Of a stretch of 64,000 bases of DNA, positions 36,297 to 44,378 are shown piece after piece. The notes beneath the pieces are model-generated. The model worked only from the letters and a program-made list of their open reading frames with translations. It was not told where the DNA came from and ran no database searches. A program made the translations under genes and the position numbers. Within the stretch, counting starts at the first letter, position 1. Every line of letters begins with the position of its first letter. Source of the stretch: Corynebacterium halotolerans (GTDB lineage: Bacteria; Actinomycetota; Actinomycetes; Mycobacteriales; Mycobacteriaceae); assembly GCF_001056295.1 (NCBI RefSeq), contig NZ_JVMD01000026.1:38508-102507 (forward strand), written 5' to 3'.

Positions 36297-36374
36297 GTCC
36301 GCCCGGAACCCTGTCGATCCGCCCCGAAACCCCCGCACCATTCGCCACATGGGTCACGCTGGTGCACTTGGCGC

Positions 36375-36456
36375 ATTCATACACACCTTTCGTTGCTCGA
36401 TTTCGGTCAAAACCCCGGTTTTGGGCGCCGGAGAGCAACGAAAGGTGTGTATGAAT
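36375..36456. mobile_element. 82-bp inverted-repeat element (MITE- or long-hairpin-like)
   Basis: Two perfect 24-bp arms (36375-36398, starting ATTCATACACACC, and its complement at 36433-36456) flank 34 bp that themselves contain CAAAACC-CC-GGTTTTG. The element is clearly AT-richer than its surroundings. No T run follows, so it is not a classical terminator. It could be a non-autonomous transposable element, a REP-like sequence or a structured RNA; no transposase is near. Confidence 0.55.
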
Positions 36457-36657
36457 TTCTCAGGTTCCTGGGACGGTGGGGCGCCGTGTTCCGGGCGTCC
36501 GATTACGGCGCGGTTCTCCGACGGGTGGGGTTCAACATCGATGTCCGATGCGTGGTGGCCGATGCCCGATCTCCGATTTCCGTCAACGGCGGCTGGTTTC
36601 CGTCGCCGGCACGAAACCCATCCTGACGTCCGGCGGTGGATGTCGGGTTTGCGGTGC

Positions 36658-36740
36658 CCGTCCCTTCGCCCGTCCCTTCGCCGGCCCCAACGCCCACCCC
36701 TTCGCAGGCCCCAACGCCCGCCCCGCCGCCGGCCCCAACG
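36658..36740. repeat. Minisatellite, periods 12 and 24
   Basis: CCCGTCCCTTCG at 36658 and 36670, then GGCCCCAACG at 36683, 36707 and 36731. Translated it gives Pro/Ala/Thr repeats in one frame, but no convincing start or gene context supports a protein. Confidence 0.75.
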
Positions 36741-36885
36741 CGCGGGCCGAAAACCACGCCCGAATCGCCCCGCGTAACACTTGTTCGCGACGGATTTCGC
36801 GGATGTGCCCAACATAACCCCCCCGGTTGGGAGCGTCGTCAGTGCAGGTCAGGGGCTTTTCGCTACTTGTGCTACCGCATCTCGT

Positions 36886-36914
36886 TTCAAGTATTTCAAA
36901 TACCGGTCTAAGGT
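36886..36914 (+). promoter_or_regulatory. hypA-hya operon promoter with palindromic operator candidate
   Basis: -35 candidate TTCAAG (36886-36891) and -10 TAAGGT (36909-36914), 17 bp apart; ATG of hypA follows 7 nt later, so the transcript is leaderless. Between the hexamers lies the perfect palindrome GTATTTCAAATAC (36891-36903), also readable as a direct repeat TTTCAAGTA/TTTCAAATA. This is the best candidate site for a regulator of the hydrogenase operon. Confidence 0.5.
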
Positions 36915-36921
36915 TGGGCAC

Positions 36922-37269
36922 ATGCATGAGGTAGCCTTGAGCATGCAACTGGCCCGTATCGTGGCCAAGGCTGCCGATAACCGAAAAGTCCTGGTCGTCC
37001 GGCTGGAAGTCGGCGCACTCCGTCAGGTGGTGCCCGAAACTCTGGCCCATGCCTGGAGGTTCGTGGTCAAGGACACCAACCTCGGCGCTTCCCGTCTCGA
37101 CGTGGATTGGAAGCCGGTGGTGCTGGAATGCCCCGCCGGACACGTCGCGGAGATGCCCGAGTCGTGGGGGTTCGACTGCCGGATCTGCGGGCAGCCGGCG
37201 AAAGTCGTGGGCGGCGAAGAGTTTCGGGTTCTGGACATCGAACTGGAGCCAACGCGGGAAAGAGCGTGA
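36922..37269 (+). CDS. hypA: Nickel chaperone HypA, first copy
   Basis: A 115-residue HypA that passes nickel to the hydrogenase large subunit with HypB. The nickel-binding N-terminus MHE is intact, which fixes the start. The zinc site is odd: the usual first CxxC is C70-PAG-H74, followed by a normal C86-RI-C89, so one ligand would be His instead of Cys or the site is altered. It opens the operon hypA-hypB-small-large-cytochrome b-protease. A second, canonical HypA lies at the far end of the locus. Confidence 0.92.
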   Translation: MHEVALSMQLARIVAKAADNRKVLVVRLEVGALRQVVPETLAHAWRFVVKDTNLGASRLDVDWKPVVLECPAGHVAEMPESWGFDCRICGQPAKVVGGEEFRVLDIELEPTRERA

Positions 37270-37270
37270 G

Positions 37271-38119
37271 ATGGGTCGCTTCCACAGGCACGACGACGGC
37301 ACGGTGCATGCGCACGACCATGGAGATCATCCGCACGAGCACCATCACCACCACGACCACCACGACCATGACCATGACCATGGCCGCGAACACCACCATG
37401 ACCACGGCCATGCGCACGAGCACGACCACGGCGATCACTCCGGGTACGACACCGGCCGCGAGCGCGTGCAGATCCTCGAGGACATCTTCACGGAGAACGA
37501 CGTCCGCGCCGCGGAGAACCGCGCGCTTTTCGACGCCCACGGCGTCACCGCGATCAACGTCATGAGCTCCCCGGGCTCGGGGAAGACCGCCCTGCTCCGC
37601 CATGCGCTGGAGGACCTGAAGGGCAAGGTCCGGGTCGGGGTGATCGAGGGCGACATCGAGACCCCGCTGGACGCGGAGCGGCTGGAGGGTTTCGGGGCGC
37701 AGATTTCCCTGCTCAACACGGGCAACGGTTTCGGCGGCGAGTGCCATTTGGATGCGCCGATGATTTCTTCGGCGCTGAAGGGCCTGGATCTGGCGGAGCT
37801 GGATCTGGTTTTCATCGAGAACGTGGGCAACCTGGTGTGCCCGGCGGAGTTCGAGGTCGGCGAGCACCGGAAGATGATGGTGTATTCCGTCACGGAGGGC
37901 GAGGACAAGCCCCTTAAGTACCCGGTGATGTTCCGGTCGGTGGAGGCGGTGGCGGTCAACAAGATCGATCTGTTGCCGTACCTCGATTTCGACATGGACC
38001 TGTTCCTCGCGAACCTGCGCAAGGTCAATCCGGGCGCGAAGGTGTTCGAGGTTTCCGCCAAGACGGGCGAGGGCCTGGGCCCGTGGCTGGAGTGGTTGTC
38101 GGAGGGGGACGGGCAATGA
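37271..38119 (+). CDS. hypB: Nickel-inserting GTPase HypB
   Basis: A 282-residue GTPase. The N-terminal 57 residues hold about 26 histidines alternating with Asp/Glu, a nickel-storage tail; the high-affinity N-terminal Cys motif of E. coli HypB is absent. The G domain has the P-loop SSPGSGKTALL, the metal-binding Cys-His of GFGGECHLD, IENVGNLVCPAEF and the guanine motif VNKIDLLPY. It starts 1 nt after the hypA stop. Confidence 0.96.
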   Translation: MGRFHRHDDGTVHAHDHGDHPHEHHHHHDHHDHDHDHGREHHHDHGHAHEHDHGDHSGYDTGRERVQILEDIFTENDVRAAENRALFDAHGVTAINVMSSPGSGKTALLRHALEDLKGKVRVGVIEGDIETPLDAERLEGFGAQISLLNTGNGFGGECHLDAPMISSALKGLDLAELDLVFIENVGNLVCPAEFEVGEHRKMMVYSVTEGEDKPLKYPVMFRSVEAVAVNKIDLLPYLDFDMDLFLANLRKVNPGAKVFEVSAKTGEGLGPWLEWLSEGDGQ

Positions 38120-38298
38120 TTGCCGCGCGCCCCACGTCCTTTGCCTGCTTTACGACGACGCGCTCCGCGAAGACTTGCTTTACGACGAACCGGCGGGCCG
38201 CGAATTCGCCCGCGCTTTTCGACTACGACGGGGGTGCGCACCGCCGGTTGCGGTGCCGGTCCTCGGAAACATCCTGGACTGGGAGGACACTGAAGTGA
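38116..38298 (+). CDS. Possible small ORF between hypB and the small subunit gene
   Basis: A 60-codon frame whose ATG overlaps the hypB stop (ATGA) and whose TGA overlaps the next start (GTGA). That geometry suits a coupled gene, but the product (Thr/Arg/Ala-rich) has no recognised features and the sequence contains two copies of GCTTTACGACGA (38147, 38177). It may simply be a translational bridge or spacer. Confidence 0.25.
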   Translation: MIAARPTSFACFTTTRSAKTCFTTNRRAANSPALFDYDGGAHRRLRCRSSETSWTGRTLK

Positions 38299-39506
38299 AT
38301 ATCGGGGATGGTTGGCGGGGTGAGACGCTCGCCGAGAATCTGGAGAGGTCGGGCGTTTCGCGCCGCGACTTCATGAAATTCTGCGGTGGGCTCGCCGCGA
38401 TCTTCGCCGCGGGGTCGCCCGCGATGGCCGGTGCGCAGGAGCTGACGCCGGCGGCGCAGGAGATCGCGGACAAGCTCGGCGCGGTGGAGAAGCCCAACGT
38501 GGTGTGGCTGCAGCTGCAGGAATGCACGGGTTGCATGGAATCGACGCTGCGCTCCGGCGGTTCGACGGTGGAGGATCTGGTGCTCAACCGCCTGTCCATG
38601 CCGTACAACGAGCTGCTGATGGCGCCGTCGGGCCACGCCGCCGAGAAGGCGCTGGACGACGCGAACGCGGAGCCGCACATTCTCGTGGTCAACGGCTCGG
38701 TGCCGATGAAGGGCGACGGAATCTTCTGCACCATCGGCGGCAAGTCCGCCGAGCAGGTGCTCAGGGAGGCCGCGGAGAACGCCACGGCGATCCTGGCCGT
38801 CGGCGCGTGCGCGGTGTGGGGTTCGGTGCAGGCGGCGAAGCCGAACCCGACCGGCGCGGTCGGCGTCGACGAGCTGATCAAGGACAAGCCGGTCATCAAC
38901 GTGGCCGGCTGCCCGCCGATCGGCGAGGTCATCACCGCCACGATCACGTACATCCTGACGCACGGCGAGGCGCCGAAGGTCGACGCCGAGGGCCGTCCGC
39001 TGTTCGCCTACGACCAGCGGATCCACGACTCGTGCCCGCGCCGCCCGCACTTCGACGCGGGCCAGTTCGTGCGCACCTTCGACGATGAAGGCGCCCGCAA
39101 CGGCTGGTGCCTGTACGAGGTCGGCTGCAAGGGCCCGTCGACGTTCAGCCCGTGCCCGATCATCCAGTGGAACCTCAAGTCGGGCTGGCCCATCGGCCAG
39201 GGCCACCCGTGCATCGGCTGCACGGAGAAGGACTTCTTCGACAAGTTCTCGCCGTTCTACGAGGAGTTGCCGAACATCACCGGTTTCGGGGTGGAGTCCA
39301 CCGCCGCGAAGGTCGGCCTGGGCGCCGTCGGCGTCGCGGCCGCGGGCGTGGCGGCGCATGCGGGCATCACCACCATCAAGCAGATCGGCATCCGGCAGAA
39401 GTCGGGCGATGAGCGGGTGATCGCCAAGTTCGGCGACGGTCCCGACGCCGGTTCTGCGGGCCGTGCGGTCGACGCGCACGACAACACCCCGGGGAAGGAC
39501 AGTTAA
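38295..39506 (+). CDS. [NiFe]-hydrogenase small subunit (uptake, Tat-exported)
   Basis: Electron-transfer subunit with three iron-sulfur clusters. GTG 38295 has GGGAGGA 7 nt upstream. The 403-residue precursor carries a Tat signal (SRRDFMKFCGG at residues 22-32). Cluster ligands: ECTGCMES, GACAVWG and VAGCPPIGE (proximal, four Cys and not the six-Cys oxygen-tolerant form), then DSCPRRPHFD, WCLYEVGCKGP, FSPCPIIQW and HPCIGC for distal and medial clusters. A hydrophobic helix near the end (GLGAVGVAAAGVAAHAG) anchors it in the membrane, with a tail inside. It partners the next gene. Confidence 0.94.
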   Translation: MNIGDGWRGETLAENLERSGVSRRDFMKFCGGLAAIFAAGSPAMAGAQELTPAAQEIADKLGAVEKPNVVWLQLQECTGCMESTLRSGGSTVEDLVLNRLSMPYNELLMAPSGHAAEKALDDANAEPHILVVNGSVPMKGDGIFCTIGGKSAEQVLREAAENATAILAVGACAVWGSVQAAKPNPTGAVGVDELIKDKPVINVAGCPPIGEVITATITYILTHGEAPKVDAEGRPLFAYDQRIHDSCPRRPHFDAGQFVRTFDDEGARNGWCLYEVGCKGPSTFSPCPIIQWNLKSGWPIGQGHPCIGCTEKDFFDKFSPFYEELPNITGFGVESTAAKVGLGAVGVAAAGVAAHAGITTIKQIGIRQKSGDERVIAKFGDGPDAGSAGRAVDAHDNTPGKDS

Positions 39507-41249
39507 ATGGCCACCGAGAAACTCGTCATCGATCCGCTGACCCGCATCGAGGGGCACCTGCGCATCGAGCTGGAGCACGAGAACGGGAAGATCTCCGAGG
39601 CGTGGAGCGAGACGACCATGTTCCGCGGCATCGAGGAGATCTGCCAGGGGCGCGACCCCCGCGACGTCTGGGCGTTCGTCGGCCGCATCTGCGGCGTGTG
39701 CACGGGCGTCCACTCGATCGCCTCGGTGGTGGCGGTGGAGGACGCGATCGGCTCGAACCCGCCGCCGCAGGCCCGCCGGATCCGCGATCTGGTGCTCGGG
39801 TCGCAGGAGATCCACGACCACGCGGTGCACTTCTACCACCTGCACGCCCTCGACTGGGTCAACGTGGTGTCGGCCGCGGAGGCCGACGTGGACAAGGCCC
39901 TGGAGTTCGCCCGCTCGATCGGGTCGAAGTGGCGGGGCAACACGCACGACAAGTTCGCCAAGGTCAAGGAGACCCTGAACCAGGTCATCGAGTCCGGGCA
40001 GCTGTCCATCTTCACCGGCGGCTACTGGGATCACCCCGACTACCGCCTGCCCCCCGAGGCGAACCTGATGGCGGTGTCGCATTACCTGGACGCGCTGGAG
40101 TTCCAGCGGTCGATCATCCGCATCAACACCGTGTTCGGCGGCAAGAACCCGCACCCGAACTTCCTGGTCGGCGGCATGGCCTGTTCCATCGACCCCGACA
40201 AGTCCGAGACCGTCAACCAGGTCCAGCTCGACCAGGTCGAGACGTGGGTCGCGGAGATGGTCGAGTTCGTGCGCGACTGCTACTACCCGGACGCCGTGGC
40301 GATCATGGGCGCGTACAAGGACTACTTCGACATCGGCGCCTCCGCCCCGAATTTCCTGGCGGTCGGCATGGCCGGCGCGACGTACGGCGGCGACCCGGCG
40401 AAGTCGCGCGTCGAAACGGCGCACCCGGAGGTCAAGCCGGGCGTCATCCTCGACGGCGACTACTCCAAGGTGGCGCCGTTCGATCCGGCGAAGATCGAGG
40501 AGTTCGTCTCCTCGGCGTGGTTCAGCTACGCGGACGGCGACGACAAGGGCCTGCACCCCCTCGTCGGCGAGACCACCGTCGACTACACCGGCCCGAAGCC
40601 GCCGTACGAGTGGTTGGGCGACAACGACAAGTACACCTGGTCGAAGGCGCCGCGCTACGACGGCCGCGTGATCCAGGTCGGGCCCGTCGCCCGCGTGCTC
40701 AACGCGTACATCCAGGGCGAGAAGCGGACGAAGAAGCTCGTCGACGACGCCGTGCGGAAGCTCGGCATCCGGATCGAGCAGATGAACTCCACGGCGGGCC
40801 GCACCTACGCCCGCGCGGTGGAGGCGGTGACCACCGCCGAGTACATGGCGGAGGTGGTCATGCCGAAGTTCGTCGAGGGCATCCGCAACGGCGACATCGA
40901 CGTCTTCGACGCGAGCAAGTGGGAGCCGTCGAGCTGGCCGGACGAGTGTTCGGGCATGGCCTTCACCGAGGTCGCGCGCGGCATGCTCAGCCACTTCACG
41001 TCCATCAAGGACGGGAAGGTGAGCAACTACCAGGCGGTGGTGCCCACCACGTGGCTGGCCGGCGGCCGCGATCCGGAGGGCAAGCGCGGCCCCTACGAGG
41101 AGTCGCTGGCCGGCGGGCACCCGCTGGTCGACCCGGAGCAGCCCCTGGAGCCGATCCGCACCATCCATTCCTTCGACCCCTGCATGTCCTGTGCGGTCCA
41201 CGTGCTGGACGTCGGCGGATCGGAGCTGTTCAGGACGGTGACATCATGA
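39507..41249 (+). CDS. [NiFe]-hydrogenase large subunit (catalytic)
   Basis: Catalytic subunit oxidising H2 at the NiFe(CN)2CO site. Of 580 residues, the four nickel ligands are C62 and C65 (RICGVCTGVHS) and C559 and C562 (DPCMSCAVH). The C-terminal extension after His565 is 15 residues (VLDVGGSELFRTVTS), the piece removed by the maturation protease. This places it with group 1 membrane-bound uptake enzymes; the exact subgroup needs a phylogeny. GAAGGA lies before ATG 39507; one stop codon separates it from the small subunit. Confidence 0.96.
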   Translation: MATEKLVIDPLTRIEGHLRIELEHENGKISEAWSETTMFRGIEEICQGRDPRDVWAFVGRICGVCTGVHSIASVVAVEDAIGSNPPPQARRIRDLVLGSQEIHDHAVHFYHLHALDWVNVVSAAEADVDKALEFARSIGSKWRGNTHDKFAKVKETLNQVIESGQLSIFTGGYWDHPDYRLPPEANLMAVSHYLDALEFQRSIIRINTVFGGKNPHPNFLVGGMACSIDPDKSETVNQVQLDQVETWVAEMVEFVRDCYYPDAVAIMGAYKDYFDIGASAPNFLAVGMAGATYGGDPAKSRVETAHPEVKPGVILDGDYSKVAPFDPAKIEEFVSSAWFSYADGDDKGLHPLVGETTVDYTGPKPPYEWLGDNDKYTWSKAPRYDGRVIQVGPVARVLNAYIQGEKRTKKLVDDAVRKLGIRIEQMNSTAGRTYARAVEAVTTAEYMAEVVMPKFVEGIRNGDIDVFDASKWEPSSWPDECSGMAFTEVARGMLSHFTSIKDGKVSNYQAVVPTTWLAGGRDPEGKRGPYEESLAGGHPLVDPEQPLEPIRTIHSFDPCMSCAVHVLDVGGSELFRTVTS

Positions 41250-42157
41250 CCGCCCCGGAAAAGCACCCGGAAAAGCATCCCGAGAAGAACCCGGACGCGC
41301 ACCCCGATCTCGGCCGCGAGGCGGAGGCGATGTCCGCCGATTCGATGCGGGCCCCCGGGGAGCCGCGCCGGATCGTCGACGGCGACGAGTACGTGCGCGT
41401 CGATCTGTGGTCGGCGGGCCTGCGGTTCCAGCATTGGGCGTCGGTGTTCCTCATCGTGGTGATGTCGGCGACCGGCTGGTACATCATGGACCCGTTCTTC
41501 GGCCCCGACGCGGCGACGTCCGCGGCGTCGGGCGACACGGGCTACCTGATGGGCATCATCCGGTTCATCCACATCACGGCCGGTTTCCTGTGGTGCGGCG
41601 TCGCCCTGGCCCGCCTGTTCATGCTGTTCTTCGCCCGCGGCGAGCAGTCGCGGTGGCGGTCGCTGCTGCCGTTCCACTCGAAGTCCGACGTCAAGGGCAT
41701 GTGGGACACGATCCTGTACTACTCGTTCATCAAGCGGCACGCGCCGCTGTACATCGCGCACAATCCGCTGCAGCAGCTGTCGTACACGGGCATTTACGTC
41801 ATGTGCCTGCTGCAGTTGATGACGGGCCTGGCGCTGTTCGGGCTGTACGACCAGTCGAACTGGTTCTTCGTGATCCTGTCGTACCCGGTGCACTGGTTCG
41901 GCATCCCGATCATCCGTCTGGTGCACGCGGTGCTGATGTTCCTGATCTGGGTGTTCGTGGTCATCCACGTGTACCTGGCGGTGCGTTCCGACGTCGTGGA
42001 GAAGCACGGCGGCATCTCGTCGATGATCAACGGCGGCATGTGGTTGCACCGCGACGCCAAGCCGGTCGACGGCGATCGGGGCGGCCCGCCGAAGAAGGAC
42101 GAGGAGAGGCGCCGCCGCTTCCGGTGGGCCCGCGCCAACCGGTGGACGGCGAAGTGA
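41246..42157 (+). CDS. Hydrogenase cytochrome b anchor subunit
   Basis: A 303-residue HyaC-type di-haem cytochrome b that takes electrons from the small subunit to menaquinone. Four membrane helices are visible, with candidate haem His in LRFQHWASV, IIRFIHITAGF, VHWFGIP and VIHVYLAV. The N-terminal 50 residues are hydrophilic with a KHPEKHPEKNP repeat, and the C-terminal tail is strongly basic. ATG overlaps the large-subunit stop (ATGA). Confidence 0.92.
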   Translation: MTAPEKHPEKHPEKNPDAHPDLGREAEAMSADSMRAPGEPRRIVDGDEYVRVDLWSAGLRFQHWASVFLIVVMSATGWYIMDPFFGPDAATSAASGDTGYLMGIIRFIHITAGFLWCGVALARLFMLFFARGEQSRWRSLLPFHSKSDVKGMWDTILYYSFIKRHAPLYIAHNPLQQLSYTGIYVMCLLQLMTGLALFGLYDQSNWFFVILSYPVHWFGIPIIRLVHAVLMFLIWVFVVIHVYLAVRSDVVEKHGGISSMINGGMWLHRDAKPVDGDRGGPPKKDEERRRRFRWARANRWTAK

Positions 42158-42783
42158 GCGGCCCGGCGATCACGGTCCTCGGCGTCGGCAATGCCGTGAT
42201 GGGCGACGACGCCGCGGGGCTGGAGATCCTCCGGCTGCTCAAGGCGCGGTATGCGGGATCGGCCACGGACTCAGCCCCCGCCCCCGCCCCCTCCGCCGTC
42301 GACGTCGATTCCCTCGTCCCCCTGACCAGCGCCTCGGCGACGCCGGGCGTCCCGTCCCACGTCACCGTCGCCACGGCCACCGCGACCGACATCGCGGCGG
42401 GCCCGGACGGCCGGATCGGCGACGTCGCGTTCGTCGAGGGCGGCACCTCCGGCCTGGAGCTGGTGGGCGTCGTCGGCGAGGCCCACAAGCTGCTCGTCCT
42501 CGATGGCCTGACCGGCCCGGGGGAGCCCGGCGACGTCGTGGTGCTCGAGGGCGACCAGGTGCCGCGGCTGCTCAGCTCGAAGCTGTCGCCGCATCAGGTG
42601 GGCCTGCTCGATCTGCTGGCCACCGCGCGCCTGCTGGGCCACGAACCCGAGCACGTCGGCGTCGTGGGGGTGGTGTGCGCCAGCGCGGAGCTGGAGGTGC
42701 GCCTCACCCCGGAGGTCGCGGCCGGGCTGCCCGCCGCGGTCGATGCGGCGGCGGAGGTCCTGGAGCGATGGGCGTCCGGCTAG
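42154..42783 (+). CDS. Hydrogenase maturation endopeptidase HyaD/HybD type
   Basis: Cleaves the large-subunit tail after nickel insertion. N-terminal VLGVGNAVMGDDAAGLEIL carries the first nickel-probing acidic residue (MGDD), LLVLDGLTG the second, and a His in KLSPHQVGLLDLL the third. At 209 residues it is longer than usual because of an Ala/Pro/Thr-rich insert (about residues 30-85). GTG 42154 overlaps the cytochrome b stop (GTGA). Its stop shares CTAG with the convergent second hypA. Confidence 0.92.
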   Translation: MSGPAITVLGVGNAVMGDDAAGLEILRLLKARYAGSATDSAPAPAPSAVDVDSLVPLTSASATPGVPSHVTVATATATDIAAGPDGRIGDVAFVEGGTSGLELVGVVGEAHKLLVLDGLTGPGEPGDVVVLEGDQVPRLLSSKLSPHQVGLLDLLATARLLGHEPEHVGVVGVVCASAELEVRLTPEVAAGLPAAVDAAAEVLERWASG

Positions 42784-43124
42784 GCCCCCGAGTCGACGTC
42801 GACTTCCCGGATGGCGAATTCCCGCCCGCGCCGCAGGTCGGCGGTGGGCGCGCCGCATTCGGGGCAGGCGAGGGCGAAGAACTCGTCGATTTCCCGTTCG
42901 GCCTCGCAGGCCGGGCACCATACGGTGGCGGGGATGACCACGACCTCCAGGTCGGCGCCCTCGCACACGGTCCCTCCGGCGGCGAGCGGCCACGCGGCAT
43001 AGAGGGCGTGTTCGATGACGCCGGCGCGGGTGCCCACGTCGAGGGCCACGCGTCGCACGCGCCGGCCGTCGGCCGCCCCGGCGATGACCTCGACCACTCC
43101 CGACAGGAGCCCCAATTCATGCAT
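42780..43124 (-). CDS. Nickel chaperone HypA, second copy
   Basis: A 114-residue HypA with intact MHE start and a canonical zinc site (C70-PA-C73 and C87-PE-C90), unlike the first copy. It is divergent from the large-subunit paralog, only 44 bp apart, and convergent with the protease gene. The two HypA copies share the same length but are only distantly similar in sequence, so this is not a recent duplication. It may serve the paralog module or back up the first HypA. Confidence 0.92.
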   Translation of the reverse strand: MHELGLLSGVVEVIAGAADGRRVRRVALDVGTRAGVIEHALYAAWPLAAGGTVCEGADLEVVVIPATVWCPACEAEREIDEFFALACPECGAPTADLRRGREFAIREVDVDSGA

Positions 43125-43168
43125 GACCCAAGTGTGGCACGGAGTCCGTCTGTGGTAGCGGTGAACCC

Positions 43169-44377
43169 ATGAGCGAGACCATCCACCTGGACCAGCTGGT
43201 CGACCCGTTCGAGGCGAAGGTCGTGGTCGTCCGCGACGCCGCCGGGGCGGTCGTCGACGCGCGTTTCGACCTCGCGGGCCTGCCGCGCCTGGACCCGATG
43301 CTGGTGGGCAAGGACGTCGCGGGCGTGCCGGATTTGGTGAAGATGCTATGCGGCATCTGCCCCGTCGCCCACCACCTGGCGGGCGTGGCGGCGCTGGAGT
43401 CGCTGGCGGGCATCGCGCCGGGCGATCTGCCGCGGCCGGTGCGGGATCAGCGGCTGCTGCTGCATCACGGCAGCGTGCTCGATTCCCTGGCGTCGCGGTT
43501 CATCGGCCGCGACCGGGAGTTGGCGGTGCGCCTGCGCCGGTTGGGCAAGCTGGCCATGTCGGCGGCGGGCGCGCCGGGCCATTTTCCGGACGTCGCGGTC
43601 CCCGGCGGGGTGCGGGTGCCCGTCGATGCGGGGGCGTTGGGCGAGCTCGCGGGGCAGCTGCCCGCGCTTGACGACGACCTGGCGTCCCTCATCGCCGCCG
43701 TGCCATCCGCGGAGAGCTCTGCGGCGGAGCGGTTCGACGGGCTCGACGTCGCGGTCGTGGATGCCCGGGGAGAACTCGATCCGCTGGGCGGCCACGTGGG
43801 GCTCATGGGCCCGGGCATCCGCGAGACGGTTCCCGCCGCCGAGTGGGCGGCCCGCGTGACCGAGAGCCGACCCGGCGCGCCGGACCCGCGGCCGGTCATC
43901 GACGTGGCGGGGGAGAAGTGGCCCTACCGCGTCGGCCCGATGTCGCGGATGCGGTTCCGCGGCGGCGCGGGCGATCCCTTCCGCGCGCAGCTGGACACCC
44001 TCGCCGATTCGGTGCGCGCGCTGATCGGCCTGTGCGGGTCGCTGTCGGGTTCTGCGGCGGATCCGGTGACGGAGGCGTCGCAAAGCATGGGGCCGGGCAG
44101 GGGCATCGGCGTGGTCGACGGCCCGCGCGGCCTGCTCGCCCACGAGTACGAGGTCGATGCCGGCGGCACGGTGACGGGCTGCCGCATTCTCACGCCCACC
44201 GCCCAGAACGAGGGCTGGCTGGCCGGGATGCTGCGCGCGTCGCTGGCCGCCGCGGGCGACGGCGAGGCCTGGGCCGAGGGCGCGATCCGCGCGGCAGACC
44301 CGTGCCTGCCGTGCACGTCGGCGCCGGAGGGCGCGATGGGCGTTACGGTGGAGGAAGAGACGGAAGGAAACCGCTGA
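43169..44377 (+). CDS. Hydrogenase large-subunit paralog, HupK-like
   Basis: A 402-residue relative of the catalytic large subunit without a small-subunit partner. It retains C61-GI-C64 followed by two His (MLCGICPVAHHLAGVAALESL) and C379-LP-C382 (DPCLPCTSAPEG), but the last motif lacks the His and the cleavable tail after it. The middle is shortened by about 180 residues. In rhizobia HupK, a truncated large-subunit homolog, works with HupF (a HypC homolog) as an assembly scaffold; the downstream hypC copy here fits that pairing. A weak leaderless -10 (TAGCGG, 43156-43161) precedes ATG 43169. Function is inference. Confidence 0.75.
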   Translation: MSETIHLDQLVDPFEAKVVVVRDAAGAVVDARFDLAGLPRLDPMLVGKDVAGVPDLVKMLCGICPVAHHLAGVAALESLAGIAPGDLPRPVRDQRLLLHHGSVLDSLASRFIGRDRELAVRLRRLGKLAMSAAGAPGHFPDVAVPGGVRVPVDAGALGELAGQLPALDDDLASLIAAVPSAESSAAERFDGLDVAVVDARGELDPLGGHVGLMGPGIRETVPAAEWAARVTESRPGAPDPRPVIDVAGEKWPYRVGPMSRMRFRGGAGDPFRAQLDTLADSVRALIGLCGSLSGSAADPVTEASQSMGPGRGIGVVDGPRGLLAHEYEVDAGGTVTGCRILTPTAQNEGWLAGMLRASLAAAGDGEAWAEGAIRAADPCLPCTSAPEGAMGVTVEEETEGNR

Positions 44378-44378
44378 C

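Larger units (their letters stand above)
36076..36921. other. Repeat-rich region between hypF and hypA
   Basis: No credible gene. It holds three tandem copies of a 22-bp unit (36111-36234), a 19-bp tandem pair (36259-36296), an 82-bp perfect inverted-repeat element (36375-36456), a 24-bp-period minisatellite (36658-36740) and the hypA promoter with a palindrome (36886-36914). Confidence 0.7.

Noticed and set aside
36636..36911. Pro/Ala/Thr-repeat protein
   Set aside because: Frame arises from the 24-bp minisatellite; no ribosome site, signal or homology.
36082..36921. CRISPR array upstream of hypA
   Set aside because: Repeats are of three unrelated kinds, spacing is irregular, units are directly abutting, and no cas gene is present.
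43169..44377. Second complete [NiFe]-hydrogenase
   Set aside because: No small subunit accompanies it, the core is about 180 residues short, and the C-terminal His and tail are missing.
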